From contig NC_058522.1 in NCBI RefSeq assembly GCF_904849725.1, positions 458,926,844 to 458,990,843 on the forward strand: a stretch of DNA of 64,000 nt. Direction: 5' to 3'. The notes beneath the pieces are model-generated. The model ran no database searches and had not been told where the DNA came from. It saw nothing but the letters and a program-made list of their open reading frames with translations. The translations under genes were made by a program, and so were the position numbers. Source of the DNA: Hordeum vulgare subsp. vulgare (Eukaryota > Streptophyta > Magnoliopsida > Poales > Poaceae). Positions 1 through 12,219 of this stretch are shown here, piece by piece. Position 1 is the first letter of the stretch; every line of letters begins with the position of its first letter.

Positions 1-63
1 ATCTTTATAGTCACCCAGTTACGTTGCGACGTTTGATACACACAAATAATTCCTCCGGTGTCA
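1..63 (-). repeat. Fragment of the 3' LTR of element A
   Basis: The first 60 or so bases match 6301-6360 of A's own 5' LTR with three substitutions. The match stops abruptly and the sequence continues directly as RNase H code. The LTR start, polypurine tract and pol end expected between them are missing, so a deletion joined mid-LTR to the end of pol. Confidence 0.85.
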
Positions 64-1415
64 GAGAGGTTTTAGTCAACGGTTCTGAAACTTTCAGATC
101 CGTGTGTTCTTTTACAAATCTTTATGTCATCTTATAGATGCTGCTACTATGTGCTATTCGGAAATACTCCAAATATCTACTCTACTATACGAATCCGTTT
201 CACTACTCATAGTTATTCGGATTAGTGTCAAAGCTTGCATCGACGTAACCCTTTACGACGAACTCTTTAGCCACCTCCATAATCGAGAAAAATTCCTTAG
301 TCTATCAGTTACTAAGGATAAATTTTGACCGCTGCTAGTGATTCAATCATGGATCACTCTGTGTACCTCTCAACAGAGTGCAAGGCACACATCAGGTGCG
401 GTACTCAGCATGGCATACTTTAGAGTCTACGGCTAAGGCATAGAAGACGACCTTCGTCTATTCTCTTTATTCTGCCGTGATCGGATTTTGAGTCTTTCTC
501 AAATTCACACCTCACAACGCAACCAATAACTCCTTCTTTGCTGATCCATTTTGAACTTCTTCAAAAACTTGTCAAGGCATGCATCTTGTTGAAACTTCCT
601 TTAAGCGCTTTCGATCTATCTCCATAGATCTTTGATGCTCAACGTTCAAGTAGCTCAATCCAGGTATTTCTTTGAAAACTCCTTTCAAACAACCTTGTAT
701 GCTTTACAGAAATTCTACATTACTTCTGATCCACAATATGTCAACCACATATACTTATCAGAAATTCTATAATGCTCCTACTCACCTCTTTGGAAATACA
801 AGTTTCTCATAAACCTTGTACAAAACCCAAAATCCTTGATCATCTCATCAAAGTGTATATTCCAACTCCGAGATGCTTGCACCAGTCCATTTAAGGATGG
901 TTGGAGCTTGCATACTTGCTAGTATCTTTAGGATCGACAAAACCTCATGGTTGTATCTCATACAATGTTTGCTCAAGGAAACCGTCGAGGAAACAATGTT
1001 TTGACATCCTACATGCAATATTTCATAAATAATGCAGCAACTACTAACATAATTCTAACAGACTTTTAGCATCGCTACGAGTGAGAAAGTCTCATCATAG
1101 TCAACTGTTTGATTTTGTCGGAAACATCTTTGCGACAAGTCGAGCTTTTCTTAATAGTGACTTATCACTATCATCGTCTGTCTTCCTTTTAAAGATCCAT
1201 CTTTACTCAATAGTCCTATGACCATCAAGTAGTTCTTCCAAAGTCTACACTTTGTTTTCATACATGGATCCTCTCTCGGATTTCATGGCTTCCAGCCATT
1301 TGTCGGAATCTGGGCCCACCATTGCTTTCTCCATAACTCGTAGGTTCACTGTTTCTCAACAACATGACCTCCAAGACAGGGTTACCGTACCACTCTGTAG
1401 TAGTACGCGACCTTG
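64..1415 (-). pseudogene. Element A RNase H and reverse transcriptase remnant
   Basis: By similarity to the better preserved copies D (28100-29600) and E (39000-40575), the minus strand encodes the end of a Copia polyprotein. RNase H lies near 64-300 and reverse transcriptase near 300-1415. The block around 840-1010 matches the D and E segment just after the conserved MDVKTAFLN motif. No frame stays open for more than about 75 codons, because of many stops and small indels. A divergent patch at 305-420 is shared with element B (8057-8160) but not with D or E, which links A and B to one subfamily. Confidence 0.8.
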
Positions 1416-2740
1416 TCAACCTACGAGGCTTGTAGTAACTTGATCCGATGCTCGATGATCACTATCATCAGCTTTCACTTCAATTGGCGTAGGCGCCACA
1501 GGAACAACTTCCTGCGCCCTGGTACACACTGGTCGAAGTGATGGTTTAATAACCTCATCAAGTTCTACCACCCTCCCACTCAATTCTTTCGAGAGAAACC
1601 TTTCCTCGAGAAAGGATCCGATTCTAGAAACAAACACTTTGCTTTCGGATCTGAGATAGGAGATGTACCCAACTGTTTTGGATATCCTATGAAGATGCAT
1701 TTATCCGCTTTGGGTTCGAGCTTATCAGACTGAAACTTTTTCACATAAGTGTCGAAACCCCAAACTTTCAAGAAACGACAGTTTAGATTTCTCTAAACCT
1801 TAGTCTATACTGTGTCATCTCAACGGAAATACGTGGTGCCCTATTTAAAGTGAATGCGGTTGTCTCTAATGCTTAACCCATAAACGATAGTGGTAATTCG
1901 ATAAGAGACATCATAGCATGCACCATACCAAATAGTGTGTGGCTATGACGTTCAGACACATCATCACACTATGATGTTCTAGGTGGCATGAACCGCGAAA
2001 CAATTTCCACATTGTCTTAACTGCGTACCAAAACTCGTAACTAAGATATTTATTTCTATGATCATATCGTAGACAGTTTATCCTCTTGTTACGACGAACT
2101 TCACTCCGAAATAGAATTGAACTTTTCAATATTTCAGACTTGTGATTCATTAAGCAAATACTCTAGTATCTACTCAAATCGTCATTGAAGTAAGAACATA
2201 ATGATATCCACTGCGTGCCTCAGCACCCATTGGACTGCATACATCAAAATGTATCACTTCCATCAAGTTACTATCTTATTTCATCTCAATGAAAACAAGG
2301 CCTTGCTCATGTGGTATGATTTGCATGTCACTAGTGATTCAAAAACAAGTGAGTATGAAGATCCATCAGCATGGAGCCTCTTCATGCAATTTATACCAAC
2401 ATGACTTATGCGGCAGTGCCATAAGTAAGTGGTACTATCATCATTACCTCGTATCTTTTGGCACCAATAGCATGAACATGTGTAACACTACGATCGAGAT
2501 TCAATAAACCATTGAAGGTGATTATTCAAGAAAATAGAGTAACCATTATTCTCTTTAAATGAATAATCGTATTGCAATAAACACGATCCAATCATGTTCA
2601 TGCTTAACGCAAGCACCAAATAACAATTATTTAGGTTTAACACCAATCCCGATGGTAGAGGGAGCGTGCGACGTTTGATCATATTAACCCTGGAAACACT
2701 TCCAACACGTATCGTCACCTCACCTTTAGCTAGTCTCCGT
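1416..2740 (-). pseudogene. Element A integrase remnant
   Basis: Minus-strand fragments read as the Copia integrase C-terminus (KCIFIGYPK motif near 1680-1710) and the acidic linker that precedes RT (ELSGRVVELDEVI at about 1560-1610). Upstream, 1911-2740 matches the integrase core and the zinc-binding GAG-pre-integrase of E only at DNA level. A 4-base deletion near 1668-1675, relative to D, shifts the frame just after KCIFIGYPK. The same deletion occurs in B. Confidence 0.8.
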
Positions 2741-3700
2741 TTATGCCGTAGCTTTCATTTCGTGTTACTAATCACTTAGCAACCGAACCGGTATCCAATA
2801 CCCTCATGCTACTAGGAGTACTAGTAAAGTACACATCAACATCATGTATATCAAATATACTTCTTTCGACTTTTGCCAGCCTTCTTATCTACCAAGTATC
2901 TAGAGTTGCTCCGCCTCAGTGACTGTTCCCCTCATTACAGAAGCACTTAGTCTCGGGTTTGGGTTTAATCTTGGGTCTCTTCATTAGTGCAGCAACTGTT
3001 TTGCCGTTTCACGAAGTATCCCTTCTAGACCTTGCCTTTCTTGAAACTTAGTGGTTTTACAAACCATCAACTATTGATGCTCCTTCTTGATTTCTACTTT
3101 CGCGGTGTCAAACATCGCGAATTGCTCAAGGATCATTGTATCTATCCTTGATATGTTATAGTTCATCACGAAGCTCTCACAGCTTGGTGGCAGTGACTTT
3201 GGAGAACCATCACTATCTCATCTGGAAGATTAACTCCCACTTCATTCAAGTGATTGTCGTACTCAGACAATCTGAGCACACGCTCAACGATTGAGCTTTT
3301 CTCCTTTACTTTGTGGACAAAGAATCTTGTCGGAGGTCTCGTACCTCTCAACAAGGGCACGAGCATGAAATCACAATTTCATCTCTTTAGAACATCACTT
3401 ATGTTCCGTGATGTTTCAAAACGTCTTCGGTGCCTTGCTTCTAAGCCATTAAGTATTTTGCACTGAACGATCGTGTAGTCATCAGAAACGTGTATGTCGG
3501 ATGTTCACAGCATCCAAAGACGACGCTCGAGGTGCAGCACACCGAGTGGTGCATTAAGGACATAAGCCTTCTGCGCAGCAACGAGGACAATCCTCTTCAA
3601 AGTTTGCTACTATCAACTTTCAACTAAATTTTCTCTAGGAACATATAAAAACAGTAGAGCTATAGCGCAAGCTACATCGTAATTCGCAAAGACCATTAGA
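2741..3700 (-). pseudogene. Element A protease and gag remnant
   Basis: The protease part (about 2741-2860) aligns with the D and E segment carrying the catalytic DTG, here altered. The zinc-knuckle region at about 2885-2965 has lost its spacing and contains stops. The gag body at about 2985-3650 still shows a readable stretch at 3166-3366 on minus (RVLRLSEYDNHLNEVGV). Gag would form the virus-like particle. No ATG corresponding to the gag start of E can be seen near 3650. Confidence 0.75.
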
Positions 3701-4914
3701 CTATGTTCATGACAATTAGTTCAATTAATCATATTACTTAAGAACTCCCACTCAAAAAGTACATCTCTCTAGTCATTTGAGTGGTACATGATCCAAATCC
3801 ACTATCTCAAGTCCGATCATCACGTGAGTCGAGAATAGTTTCAGTGGTAAGCATCTCTATGCTAATCATATCATCTATACGATTCATGCTCGACCTTTCG
3901 GTCTCATGTGTTCCGAGGCCATGTCTGCACATGCTAGGCTCGTCAAGCTTAACTCGAGTGTTCCGTGTGTGCAACTGTTTTGCACCCGTTGTATGTGAAC
4001 GTTGAGTCTATCACACCCGATCATCACGTGGTGTCTCGAAACGAAGAACTGTCGCAACGGTGCACAGTCGGGGAGAACACAATTTCGTCTTGAAATTTTA
4101 GTGAGAGATCACCTCATAATGCTACCGTCGTTCTAAGCAAGATAAGGTGCAAAAAGGATTAACATCACATGCAATTCATATGTGACATGATATGGCCATC
4201 ATCATGCGCTTCTTGATCTCCATCACCAAAGCACCGGCACGATCTTCTTGTCACCAGCGTCACACCATGATCTCCATCAACGTGTCGCCATCGGGGTTGT
4301 CGTGCTACTCATGCTATTACTACTAAAGCTACGTCCTAGCAATATAGTAAATGCATCTCCAAGCACAAACGTTAGTTTAAAGACAACCCTATGGCTCCTG
4401 CCGGTTGCCGTACCATCGACGTGCAAGTCGATATTAACTATTACAACATGATCATCTCATACATCCAATATATCACATCACATCGTTGGCCATATCACAT
4501 CACAAGCATACCCTACAAAAACAAGTTAGACGTCCTCTAATTTTGTTGTTGCTTGTTTTACGTGGTGACCATGGGTATCTAGTAGGATCGCATCTTACTT
4601 ACGCAAACACCACAACGGAGATATATGAGTTGCTATTTAACCTCATCCAAGGACCTCCTCGGTCAAATCCGATTCAACTAAAGTTGGAGAAACTGACACT
4701 TGCCAATCATCTTTGAGCAACGGGGTTACTCGTAGCGATGAAACCAGTCTCTCGTAAGCGTACGAGTAATGTCGGTCCAAGCCGCTTCAATCCAACAATA
4801 CCGCGGAATCAAGAAAAGACTAAGGATGGCAGCAAAACGCACATCACCGCCCACAAAAACTTTTGTGTTCTACTCGAGAAGACATCTACGCATGAACCTA
4901 GCTCATGATGCCAC
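3701..4914 (-). other. Element A leader and primer-binding region
   Basis: Untranslated leader between gag and the 5' LTR, shared by all the Angela-like copies here (for example the block around 3995-4060 containing GATCATCACGTGGTGTCTCG). Next to the LTR, 4898-4913 reads TGGCATCATGAGCTAG on minus. This is a decayed match to the initiator-methionine tRNA primer site (TGGTATCAGAGC) used by this Copia group. Short open frames in this stretch, such as 4769-5215, run into the LTR and are not genes. Confidence 0.8.
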
Positions 4915-6726
4915 TGTTGGGGAACGTCGCATGGGAAACAAAAAATTTCCTACGCGCACGAAGACCTATCATGGTGATGTCCATCTACGAGAGGGGATGT
5001 GTGATCTACGTAGCCTTGTAGACCGTACAGCAGAAGCGTTAGTGAACGCGGTTGATGTAGTGGAATGTCCTCACGTCCCTCGATCCGCCCCGCGAACCGT
5101 CCCGCGATCAGTCCCACGATCTAGTGCCGAACGGACGGCACCTCCGCGTTCAGCACACGTACAACTCGACGATGATCTCGGCCTTCTTGATCCAGCAAGA
5201 GAGACGGAGAGGTAGAAGAGTTCTCCGGCAGCGTGATGGCGCTCCGGAGGTTGGTGATGATCTTGTCTCGGCAGGGCTCCGCCCGAGCTCCGCAGAAACG
5301 CGATCTAGAGGAAAAACCGTGGAGGTATGTGGTCGGGCTGCCGTGGAAAAGTCGACTCAAATCAGCCCTAAAATCTCCATATATATAGGTGGGAGAGGGG
5401 GAGCCTTGCCTTGGGGCTCAAGGAGCCCCAAGAGGGTCGGCCGAACCAAGGGGGAAGGTCTCCCCCTCCCAAACCGAGTCCTACTTGGTTTGGAAGGTGG
5501 AGTCCTTCTTCCCTTTCCCACCTCCTCCTTTTTTTTTTCTCTTTGATTTTCTTCCTATGGCGCATAGGGCCTTCTTGGGCTGTACACCAGCCCACTAAGG
5601 GCTGGTGTGCCACCCCAAAGGCCTATGGGCTTCCCCGGGGTGGGTTGCCCCCCCGGTGAACTCCCGGAACCCATTCGTCATTCCCGGTACATTCCTGGTA
5701 ACTCCGAAAACCTTCCGGTAATCAAATGAGGTCATCCTATATATCAATCTTCGTTTCCGGACCATTCCGGAAACCCTCGTGACGTCCGTGATCTCATACG
5801 GGACTCCGAACAACATTCGGTAACCAACCATATAACTCAAATACGCATAAAACAACGTCGAACCTTAAGTGTGCAGACCCTGCGGGTTCGAGAACTATGT
5901 AGACATGACCCGAGAGACTCCTCGGTCAATATCCAATAGCTGGACCTGGATGCCCATATTGTATCGTACATATTCTACGAAGATCTTATCGTTTGAACCT
6001 CAGTGCCAAGGATTCATATAATCCCGTATGTCATTCCCTTTGTCCTTCGGTATGTTACTTGCCCGAGATTCGATCGTCAGTATCCGCATAACTATTTCAA
6101 TCTCGTTTACCGGCAAGTCTCTTTACTCGTTCCGTAATACAAGATCCCGCAACTTACACTAAGCCACATTGCTTGCAAGGCTTGTGTGTGATGTTGTATT
6201 ACCGAGTGGGCCCCAAGATACCTCTCCGTCATACGGAGTGACAAATCCCAGTCTCGATCCATACTAACTCAACTAACACCTTCGGAGATACCTGTAGAGC
6301 ATCTTTATAGTCACCCAGTTACGTTGCGACGTTTGATACACACAAAGCATTCCTCCGGTGTCAGTGAGTTATATGATCTCATGGTCATAGGAACAAATAC
6401 TTGACACGCAGAGAACAGTAGCAACAAAATGACACGATCAACATGCTACGTCTATTAGTTTGGGTCTAGTCCATCACATGATTCTCCCAATGATGTGATC
6501 CTGTTATCAAGTAACAACACTTGCCTATGGCCAGGAAACCTTGGCCATCTTTGATCAACGAGCTAGTCAACTAGAGGCTTACTAGGGACAGTGTTTTGTC
6601 TATGTATCCACACAAGTATTGTGTTTCCAATCAATACAATTATAGCATGGATAATAAAAGATTATCATGAACAAAGAAATATTATAATAACTAATTTATT
6701 ATTGCCTCTAGGGCATATTTCCAACA
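4915..6726 (-). repeat. 5' LTR of element A, 1.8 kb
   Basis: The 1,812 bp LTR begins TGTTGGAAATATGCCC on minus (6726 inward) and ends ACGTTCCCCAACA at 4915. A TATA-like run at 5379-5388 (CCTATATATATG on minus) marks the likely LTR promoter. It is homologous to the LTRs at 26281-28050, 40681-42461, 44001-45824 and 48197-49790. Confidence 0.92.
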
Positions 6727-7877
6727 GTATCATGTGGTAGGCACACAACAACCCCGATACTTGGCCCTGGGACGACAAATTTCATATTGCTATGCTTGAG
6801 TAAACGGGAATTCGGTTGAGTGCATAACACGAGTGATGCGAGGTTGATTAAATAATCAAGACCGGTTAAGACAAGATTTTCAAGACCTCGGACGCAATGC
6901 AACTCTGGGTGAAGGACGGTTGATCGGCTCCGTGGAGAACCCAGTGGATGACCCGGGATGCTGGAGAGGCCATGACATCCTGCGGAAAGCTTCACCCAGA
7001 CTTAAAGAGACAGACGGATATTTCAAGACCCAAGGCTTACCTGCACAGCCACAAGTCATTATGGGCTCTGGCTTGGTTGGACAACGCGGCGACTCTGGAC
7101 AGGCGGTGCTAGCAGATGTAGAAGAACGGTAGGATTGGATGGGCACCGACAGGGATTCAGAGGGACCCGTTGAAAGACCATGTTTTGATCATCCGGTCTT
7201 CAAACACCCTGAAGTGCGAGGACATACACGGAGGCGATCAAATCTTGTGGGGAACATGTGCAAAACTCTTCAGAGTACTCAAACCTAATCGATTAGCCGT
7301 GTCCACGGTCATGGACAACTTGAGCCAAAGGAACTGAAGTTATCTGGATTTCTCAACACCATTTAATATATTTGATGAGGGTAATTATTGACAACTCGGG
7401 TACGAGAACTGGTTGGCAGAACCATCTCGTTAACAACCAACCTTCGTAGTAATATTTTGCTTTTAGCCTCTCTTGATGTAGGAATTTTTTTTGCTTTACG
7501 CTAAAACTTATAGCCCCACCTGCCATATATGCATATAGTATAGATGATTACTTTTCAACCCTCTCTTATGTGACTTGCCGGCATATTCAATATGCTAACC
7601 TACACGGCTGCAACGTCTTATGTTGCAGATATTTTTCTTCGACGAGTAAGAGTACGATTCAGGGTTACGGTCTACACTCAACTTGCCGTTGGTGTTTATT
7701 GGGACTCCACTCCCTTGACTGCTTCCGCTGAGATATTTAAGGTATATAACAGTTTTATGCTATTTACATGTGATTGCACTTTGATATATACATTGATGTA
7801 CTGTGTATGCCAGCATACTGATCCAGGGATGGCACAGATACACAGAGGCTTGACTCGTTTTGAGTCGGGTCGCTACA
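6727..7877 (+). repeat. 3' part of a Gypsy-type LTR
   Basis: This stretch is a diverged relative of the right half of the LTR at 61326-63907. Shared blocks include CATTATGGGCTCTGGC (7059; 63076), CTAGCAGATGTAG (7110; 63132), CCATATATGCAT and the terminal GGTCGCTACA. It ends at 7877 with ...CTACA, the LTR 3' end, but no primer site follows, so it is a solo LTR or the 3' LTR of a plus-strand element. Element A lies immediately to its left, probably inserted in it. Short open frames at 6880-7146 and 7592-7981 are chance frames. Confidence 0.7.
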
Positions 7878-8056
7878 TTAGAATCACGACTCAAGTCTTA
7901 GAATCTTACGATCTTACGATCCAAACTAGCCCCTTTGATTCTACGATTTTGCTCATAGAATCTAAGTTTCTACGATCCTGATAGTTAAGATTCTATGGTT
8001 CACGATCTTAGCAATAGAGCTCCGATCCGATTCAGAATCGCGATTCTGAAAACTTT
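7878..8056. repeat. GATTCTA/TAGAATC-rich block of unknown origin
   Basis: About 180 bp in which TAGAATC, GATTCTA, CTACGATC and TTACGATC recur on both strands, ending in a perfect 20 bp palindrome. It separates the end of a Gypsy LTR from the truncated end of element B. It could be a MITE or hAT end, or scrambled filler left by the deletion that truncated B. I do not recognise a family. Confidence 0.5.
8031..8050. repeat. Perfect 20 bp palindrome
   Basis: The sequence TTCAGAATCGCGATTCTGAA equals its own reverse complement. It lies at the right end of the GATTCTA-rich block, seven bases before recognisable element B sequence, so it may mark the breakpoint. Confidence 0.85.
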
Positions 8057-10278
8057 GGTTACTAAGGATAATTTTGACCGCTGTCGAGTAATCCATTCCT
8101 GGATCACTCTTGTACCCCTTGCCGGATTCATGGCAAGGTACACATCAGGTGCGGTACACATCATACCATACTATAGAGCCTACGGCTAAGGCATAGGGGA
8201 TGACCATCGTTCTTTCTCTTTCTTCTGCCATGGTCAATCTTTGCTTCTTACTCAAATTCAAACCTTACAACACAAATAAGAACTCCTTCGTTGACTGAAC
8301 TATTTTGAACTCCTTCAAAATCTTGTCACGATATGTATTCATTGAAAGTTTTATCAAGCGTTTTGATCTATCTCTATAGATCTTGATGCTCAATGTTCAA
8401 GTAGCTCAATCGAGGTTTTCCTTTGAAAAACACTTTTCAAACAACCCTATATGCTTTCTAGAAATTCTACATCATTTCTGATCAACAATATGTCAACCAC
8501 ATATACTCATGAGAAATTCAATAGTGCTCCCACTCTCTTTCTAGGAAATACAAGTTTCTCATAAACTTTGTATAAACCCAAAAGCTTGGATCATCTCATC
8601 AAAGCGTATATTCCAACTCCGAGATGCTTGCTCCAGTCCATAGAAGGATCGCTGGAGCTTGTATACTTGTTAGCATCCTTAGGATCTACAAAACCTTCTG
8701 GTTGTATCACATACAACATTTCCTCAAGGAAACCGTCGAGGAAACAATGTTTTGACATCCATCGGCAAGATTTCATAATCGAAAAAATGCAGAAAATGCT
8801 AATCTAATTCCAACAAACTTTAGCATCGCTACGGGTGAGAAAGTCTAATCGCAGCCAACTCCTTGAACTTGTCAAAAACCTCTTTGAGACAGTCGGGCTA
8901 TTCTAAATGGTGACATTTAGCATCACCGTGTGTCTTCCTTTTAAAGATCCATCTATACTTAATAGCCTTACAACCATAAAGTATTTCTTCCAAATTCCAC
9001 ACTTTCTTTTTCATACATGGATCCTATCTTGGATTTCATGGCCTCCAGCCATTTGTTGGAATCCGGGCCCACCATCTCTTCTCCATAGCTTGTAGGTTCA
9101 TTGTTGTCCACCAACATGACCTCCGAGATAGGATTACCGTACCACTCTGGAGCAGTATGTGTCCTTGTCGACCTACGAGGTTTGGTAGTGACTTGATCAC
9201 CATCATCAGCTTCCACTTCAGCTGGTGTAGGCGCCACACGAACAATTTCCTGCGCCCTTCTACTCTCTGGTTGACGTGAGGGTTCAAAAACCTCATCAAG
9301 TTCCACCATCCTCCCACTCTATTCTTTAGAGAGAAACTCTTCCTTGAAAAAGGACCCCTTCTGGAAACAAACACTTTGCTTTCGGACCTGAGATTGGAGG
9401 TATACCTAACTATTTTGGGTATCCTATGAAGATGCATTTATCACCTTTGGGTTCGAGCTTATCAGGTTGAAGCCTTTTGACATAAGCATCGTAGCGCCAA
9501 ACTTTAAGAAATGACAACTTAGGTTTCTCCAAACCATAGTTCATACGGTGTCGTCTCAACGGAATTACGTGGTTCCCATTAAAGTGAATGTGGCTAACTC
9601 TAATGCCTAACCCCAAAATGATAGTGGTAATTCGATAAGAGCCATCATAGTATGGACCATATCCAATAGGGCGCGACTATGACGTTCAGACACACCATCA
9701 CACTATGGTGTTCCAAGTGGCATGAGTTGTGAAACAATTTTCACATTGTATTAAAAGTATACCAAACTCGGAACTCATGTATATATTTAGCTCCACGATC
9801 ACATCGTAGATATATTATCCTCTTGTCACGACGATCTTCAACTTCACTCAGAAATTGCTTGAACTTTTCAACATTTCAGAGTTGTGATTCATCAAGCAAA
9901 TACCTATGTATCTACTCAAATCATCAGTGAAGTAAGAGCATAATGAATCCACTGCGTGCCTCAGCACTCATTGGACTGCATACATCAAAATGTATTATTT
10001 CCAACAAGTCACTTGCTCGTTCCATCTCACTGGAAAAATGAGGCCTTCAGTCATCTTGCCTATGTGGCATGATTTGCATGTATCAAGTGATTCAAAATCA
10101 AGTGAGTCCAAAAGATCCATGTGCATGCAGTTTCTTCATGCGTTTACACCAATAGGCATGGTTCACATGTCTCAAGCGATTCAAAAACAAGTGAGTCCAA
10201 AGATCCATCGGCATGGAGCCTCTTCATGCGTTTTGTACCAATATGACTTAAGCGGCAGTGCCCCAAGTAAGTGGTACT
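8057..10278 (-). pseudogene. Element B RT and integrase remnant
   Basis: The minus-strand order is integrase from 10278 down to about 9030, then RT to 8057. Readable pieces include KCIFIGYPK near 9415-9445, the linker with EDEVFEP-like acidic sequence near 9270-9310, and RT fragments at 8591-8776. Stops and indels are dense. Within the GAG-pre-integrase (about 10060-10240) an 88 bp unit is tandemly duplicated, with the join at about 10147. The same duplication with the same join is in F. At 10278 the piece is cut by element C. Confidence 0.8.
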
Positions 10279-11696
10279 TGAAAGTGCGTTATATCGAGTA
10301 GAGGGGGGGGGGTGAATAGGAGATTTTTAGAATTTCATCATAGAGGAAATTCCTTTTGAGGAAATTCCTCACTGATGACTAACTTACAGCGGAAACAGTA
10401 AAGGATTAGAAGTGCAAAGTTTCACAACATCAATTTTTCAGAGTGAGGAATGTGAAAACAGATTGCACTGTGAGCAGGCACGCAAAATACAGATGAGGAT
10501 TAACTAGCGTGAAGAATTTGGGGTTGAGGAAATTCAGAGAAAGTCTTTAGCAAATTCTTCACACAGTAGCAATTAAAGTCATCAACACATAATCTGAGGA
10601 AAGTAAGGAGTTGAGGAATTAGAACCCGTTTGTCAGTGAAGACAGCAGTTGATGACCCAGTTCCAACTGCTGTGACAGTCATACATCTGGTTTGGAGTGA
10701 CTTGGTATTGAAACCAAACGACACACAGTCCCGGGACACACAATCCCTATCGTGTTCTCCTTGGGCTAAGAACACACAGTCCTCGCCCAACACTCATGGT
10801 AAGTGTTCAGGGCAGACATCCAAACCCTCACAAACTTGGTCACCAGGCGATCCACAATTGACTGCTGGAAAGCTCTAGACCATGACGCCTAACCGTCTGG
10901 AGGATGCACAGTCCTCAAATGTAAAAGGCTTCGGTCCCACACAGGAACAACTTCTTTACTGATGCTCAATCACTAGGTTTGGTTTGTGGTTTCAGTGTAT
11001 GGGGTATTTCCTCAGTGATGAATTACTCTCGAAGACTCTGAGGAATTTGGGTTGCTCTTACGACAAGTGTCAGTTCCTAACGGAGCAGCCACCAGCTAAT
11101 GGTTGTGGGGGGCGGCTATTTATAGCCTGGGAGCATCCCGACATGATTTGACACTAATGCCCTTAAATAATATGACCGTTGGTGTGGATAAGACCAATGA
11201 CTTGGCATGGCTATCGAAACGGTCGCAACCCTCAATTGTGAGAGTCCTCAGGTCACTCGTATTCCTCACTTGAGGCTTTTGGTAGGATTAGGCTTGGGTT
11301 GAGCATCATGAGGAAATTCATTCCAAAGTGTAACTTCGACCCCCTTAAACAGTACGGTGTTCCTATTACTCCAGTGTGAAGAAAATAAAACAGAAAGAGT
11401 AAATCTTCATGCTTCAAAGTCTTCAAAATGATTTTCTTCAGGACACACCGAATTCCTCAATTTCAGTATCTTCATGAGGAATATCAATTTCATCGCAGAT
11501 TCCTCGCGATTCATTTCTTCAGCTTCAGACCAATTTCTTCAACAGAGGATATACATTTTTAGGGGTCGATATTCATCAAATATCTCAAACTCCTCAATGA
11601 CTTATAGATCCTGTGTACACTCATAAACACATTAGATACTTAACCTATAAGTCTTCAAACCACCAAAATCACTAAGGGGCACTAGATGCACTTACA
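10279..11696 (-). repeat. 3' LTR of element C, 1.42 kb
   Basis: On minus it begins TGTAAGTGCATCTAGTGCC (11696) and ends ...ACGCACTTTCA (10279). It is near-identical to 23268-24666; over the first 150 aligned bases I count about five substitutions. A GGCTATTTATAGCC palindrome at about 11114-11127 carries the TATA-like CTATAAATAG on minus. GAGGAAATTCCT is repeated twice at about 10345-10370. The left flank is element B sequence ending ...GGTACT. Confidence 0.92.
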
Positions 11697-12219
11697 ATCT
11701 CCCCCTTTTTGGTGGTTGATGACAATTAGGTTAAGTCTTCAACAGGGATCAAAAATATGAAGTGTAAATACTCATTTGAGGAATTTGAAATCAAGATTCA
11801 GAGAGACTCCCCCTGAAGATGTGCATATCTTGAGGATTTTGCTTTTCACAGCAAATGCACATTGATGATTTATATCATGGAGATCTCCCCCTGAGTCTTG
11901 TAAATCATGCATATATTTAACATATCATATGAAGAAAATGAAGATGCATGATGAAAAATGGTATCTGACGAATTCCAGCATGCGTGCATTAAAACTTGAG
12001 GAATAAGCATGCGAAGAAAAACGTTCAAAAGCGTGAGAGTACCATCGGGCTTAAGTTACAACTCACTGCATAAAAACTTCAGAAGAGCCAAGAGTTTGTA
12101 ACTTAAATATAGTTCATAAGCCCCAAAATATCCCGTTTGAAGACTAACTCTCAAGTTTCTCCCCCTTTGTCATCAAGTGACAAAAAGGGACAAACTGAGG
12201 ACTAACGCCCGGGAAGACT
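11697..12219 (-). other. Element C 3' untranslated region with four polypurine tracts
   Basis: Adjacent to the LTR, 11698-11710 reads AAAAAGGGGGAGA on minus, the expected primer for plus-strand DNA synthesis. Further AGGGGGA-type tracts occur at 11808-11814, 11883-11892 and 12159-12168. Multiple tracts before the 3' LTR are a known Sirevirus trait. The first 343 bp of this region is duplicated at 24667-25010. Confidence 0.8.

Larger units (their letters stand above)
1..6726 (-). mobile_element. Element A: decayed BARE/WIS/Angela-like Copia retrotransposon
   Basis: Read on the minus strand the order is 5' LTR (6726-4915), primer-binding region, leader, gag, protease, integrase, RT, RNase H, then a scrap of the 3' LTR at the left edge. 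This is the Copia order. The right boundary is the LTR start (TGTTGGAAATATGCCC on minus) followed outside by GTATC, a possible target duplication whose partner lies left of the window. Every coding domain carries stops and frameshifts, so the copy is old and inactive. Superfamily is certain; the Angela/BARE/WIS label is from recalled LTR sequence. Confidence 0.9.

Noticed and set aside
4769..5546. Open frames of 140-148 codons at the A leader/LTR boundary
   Set aside because: They cross the LTR edge, are rich in R and P because of local GC content, and the equivalent positions in other LTR copies are not open.
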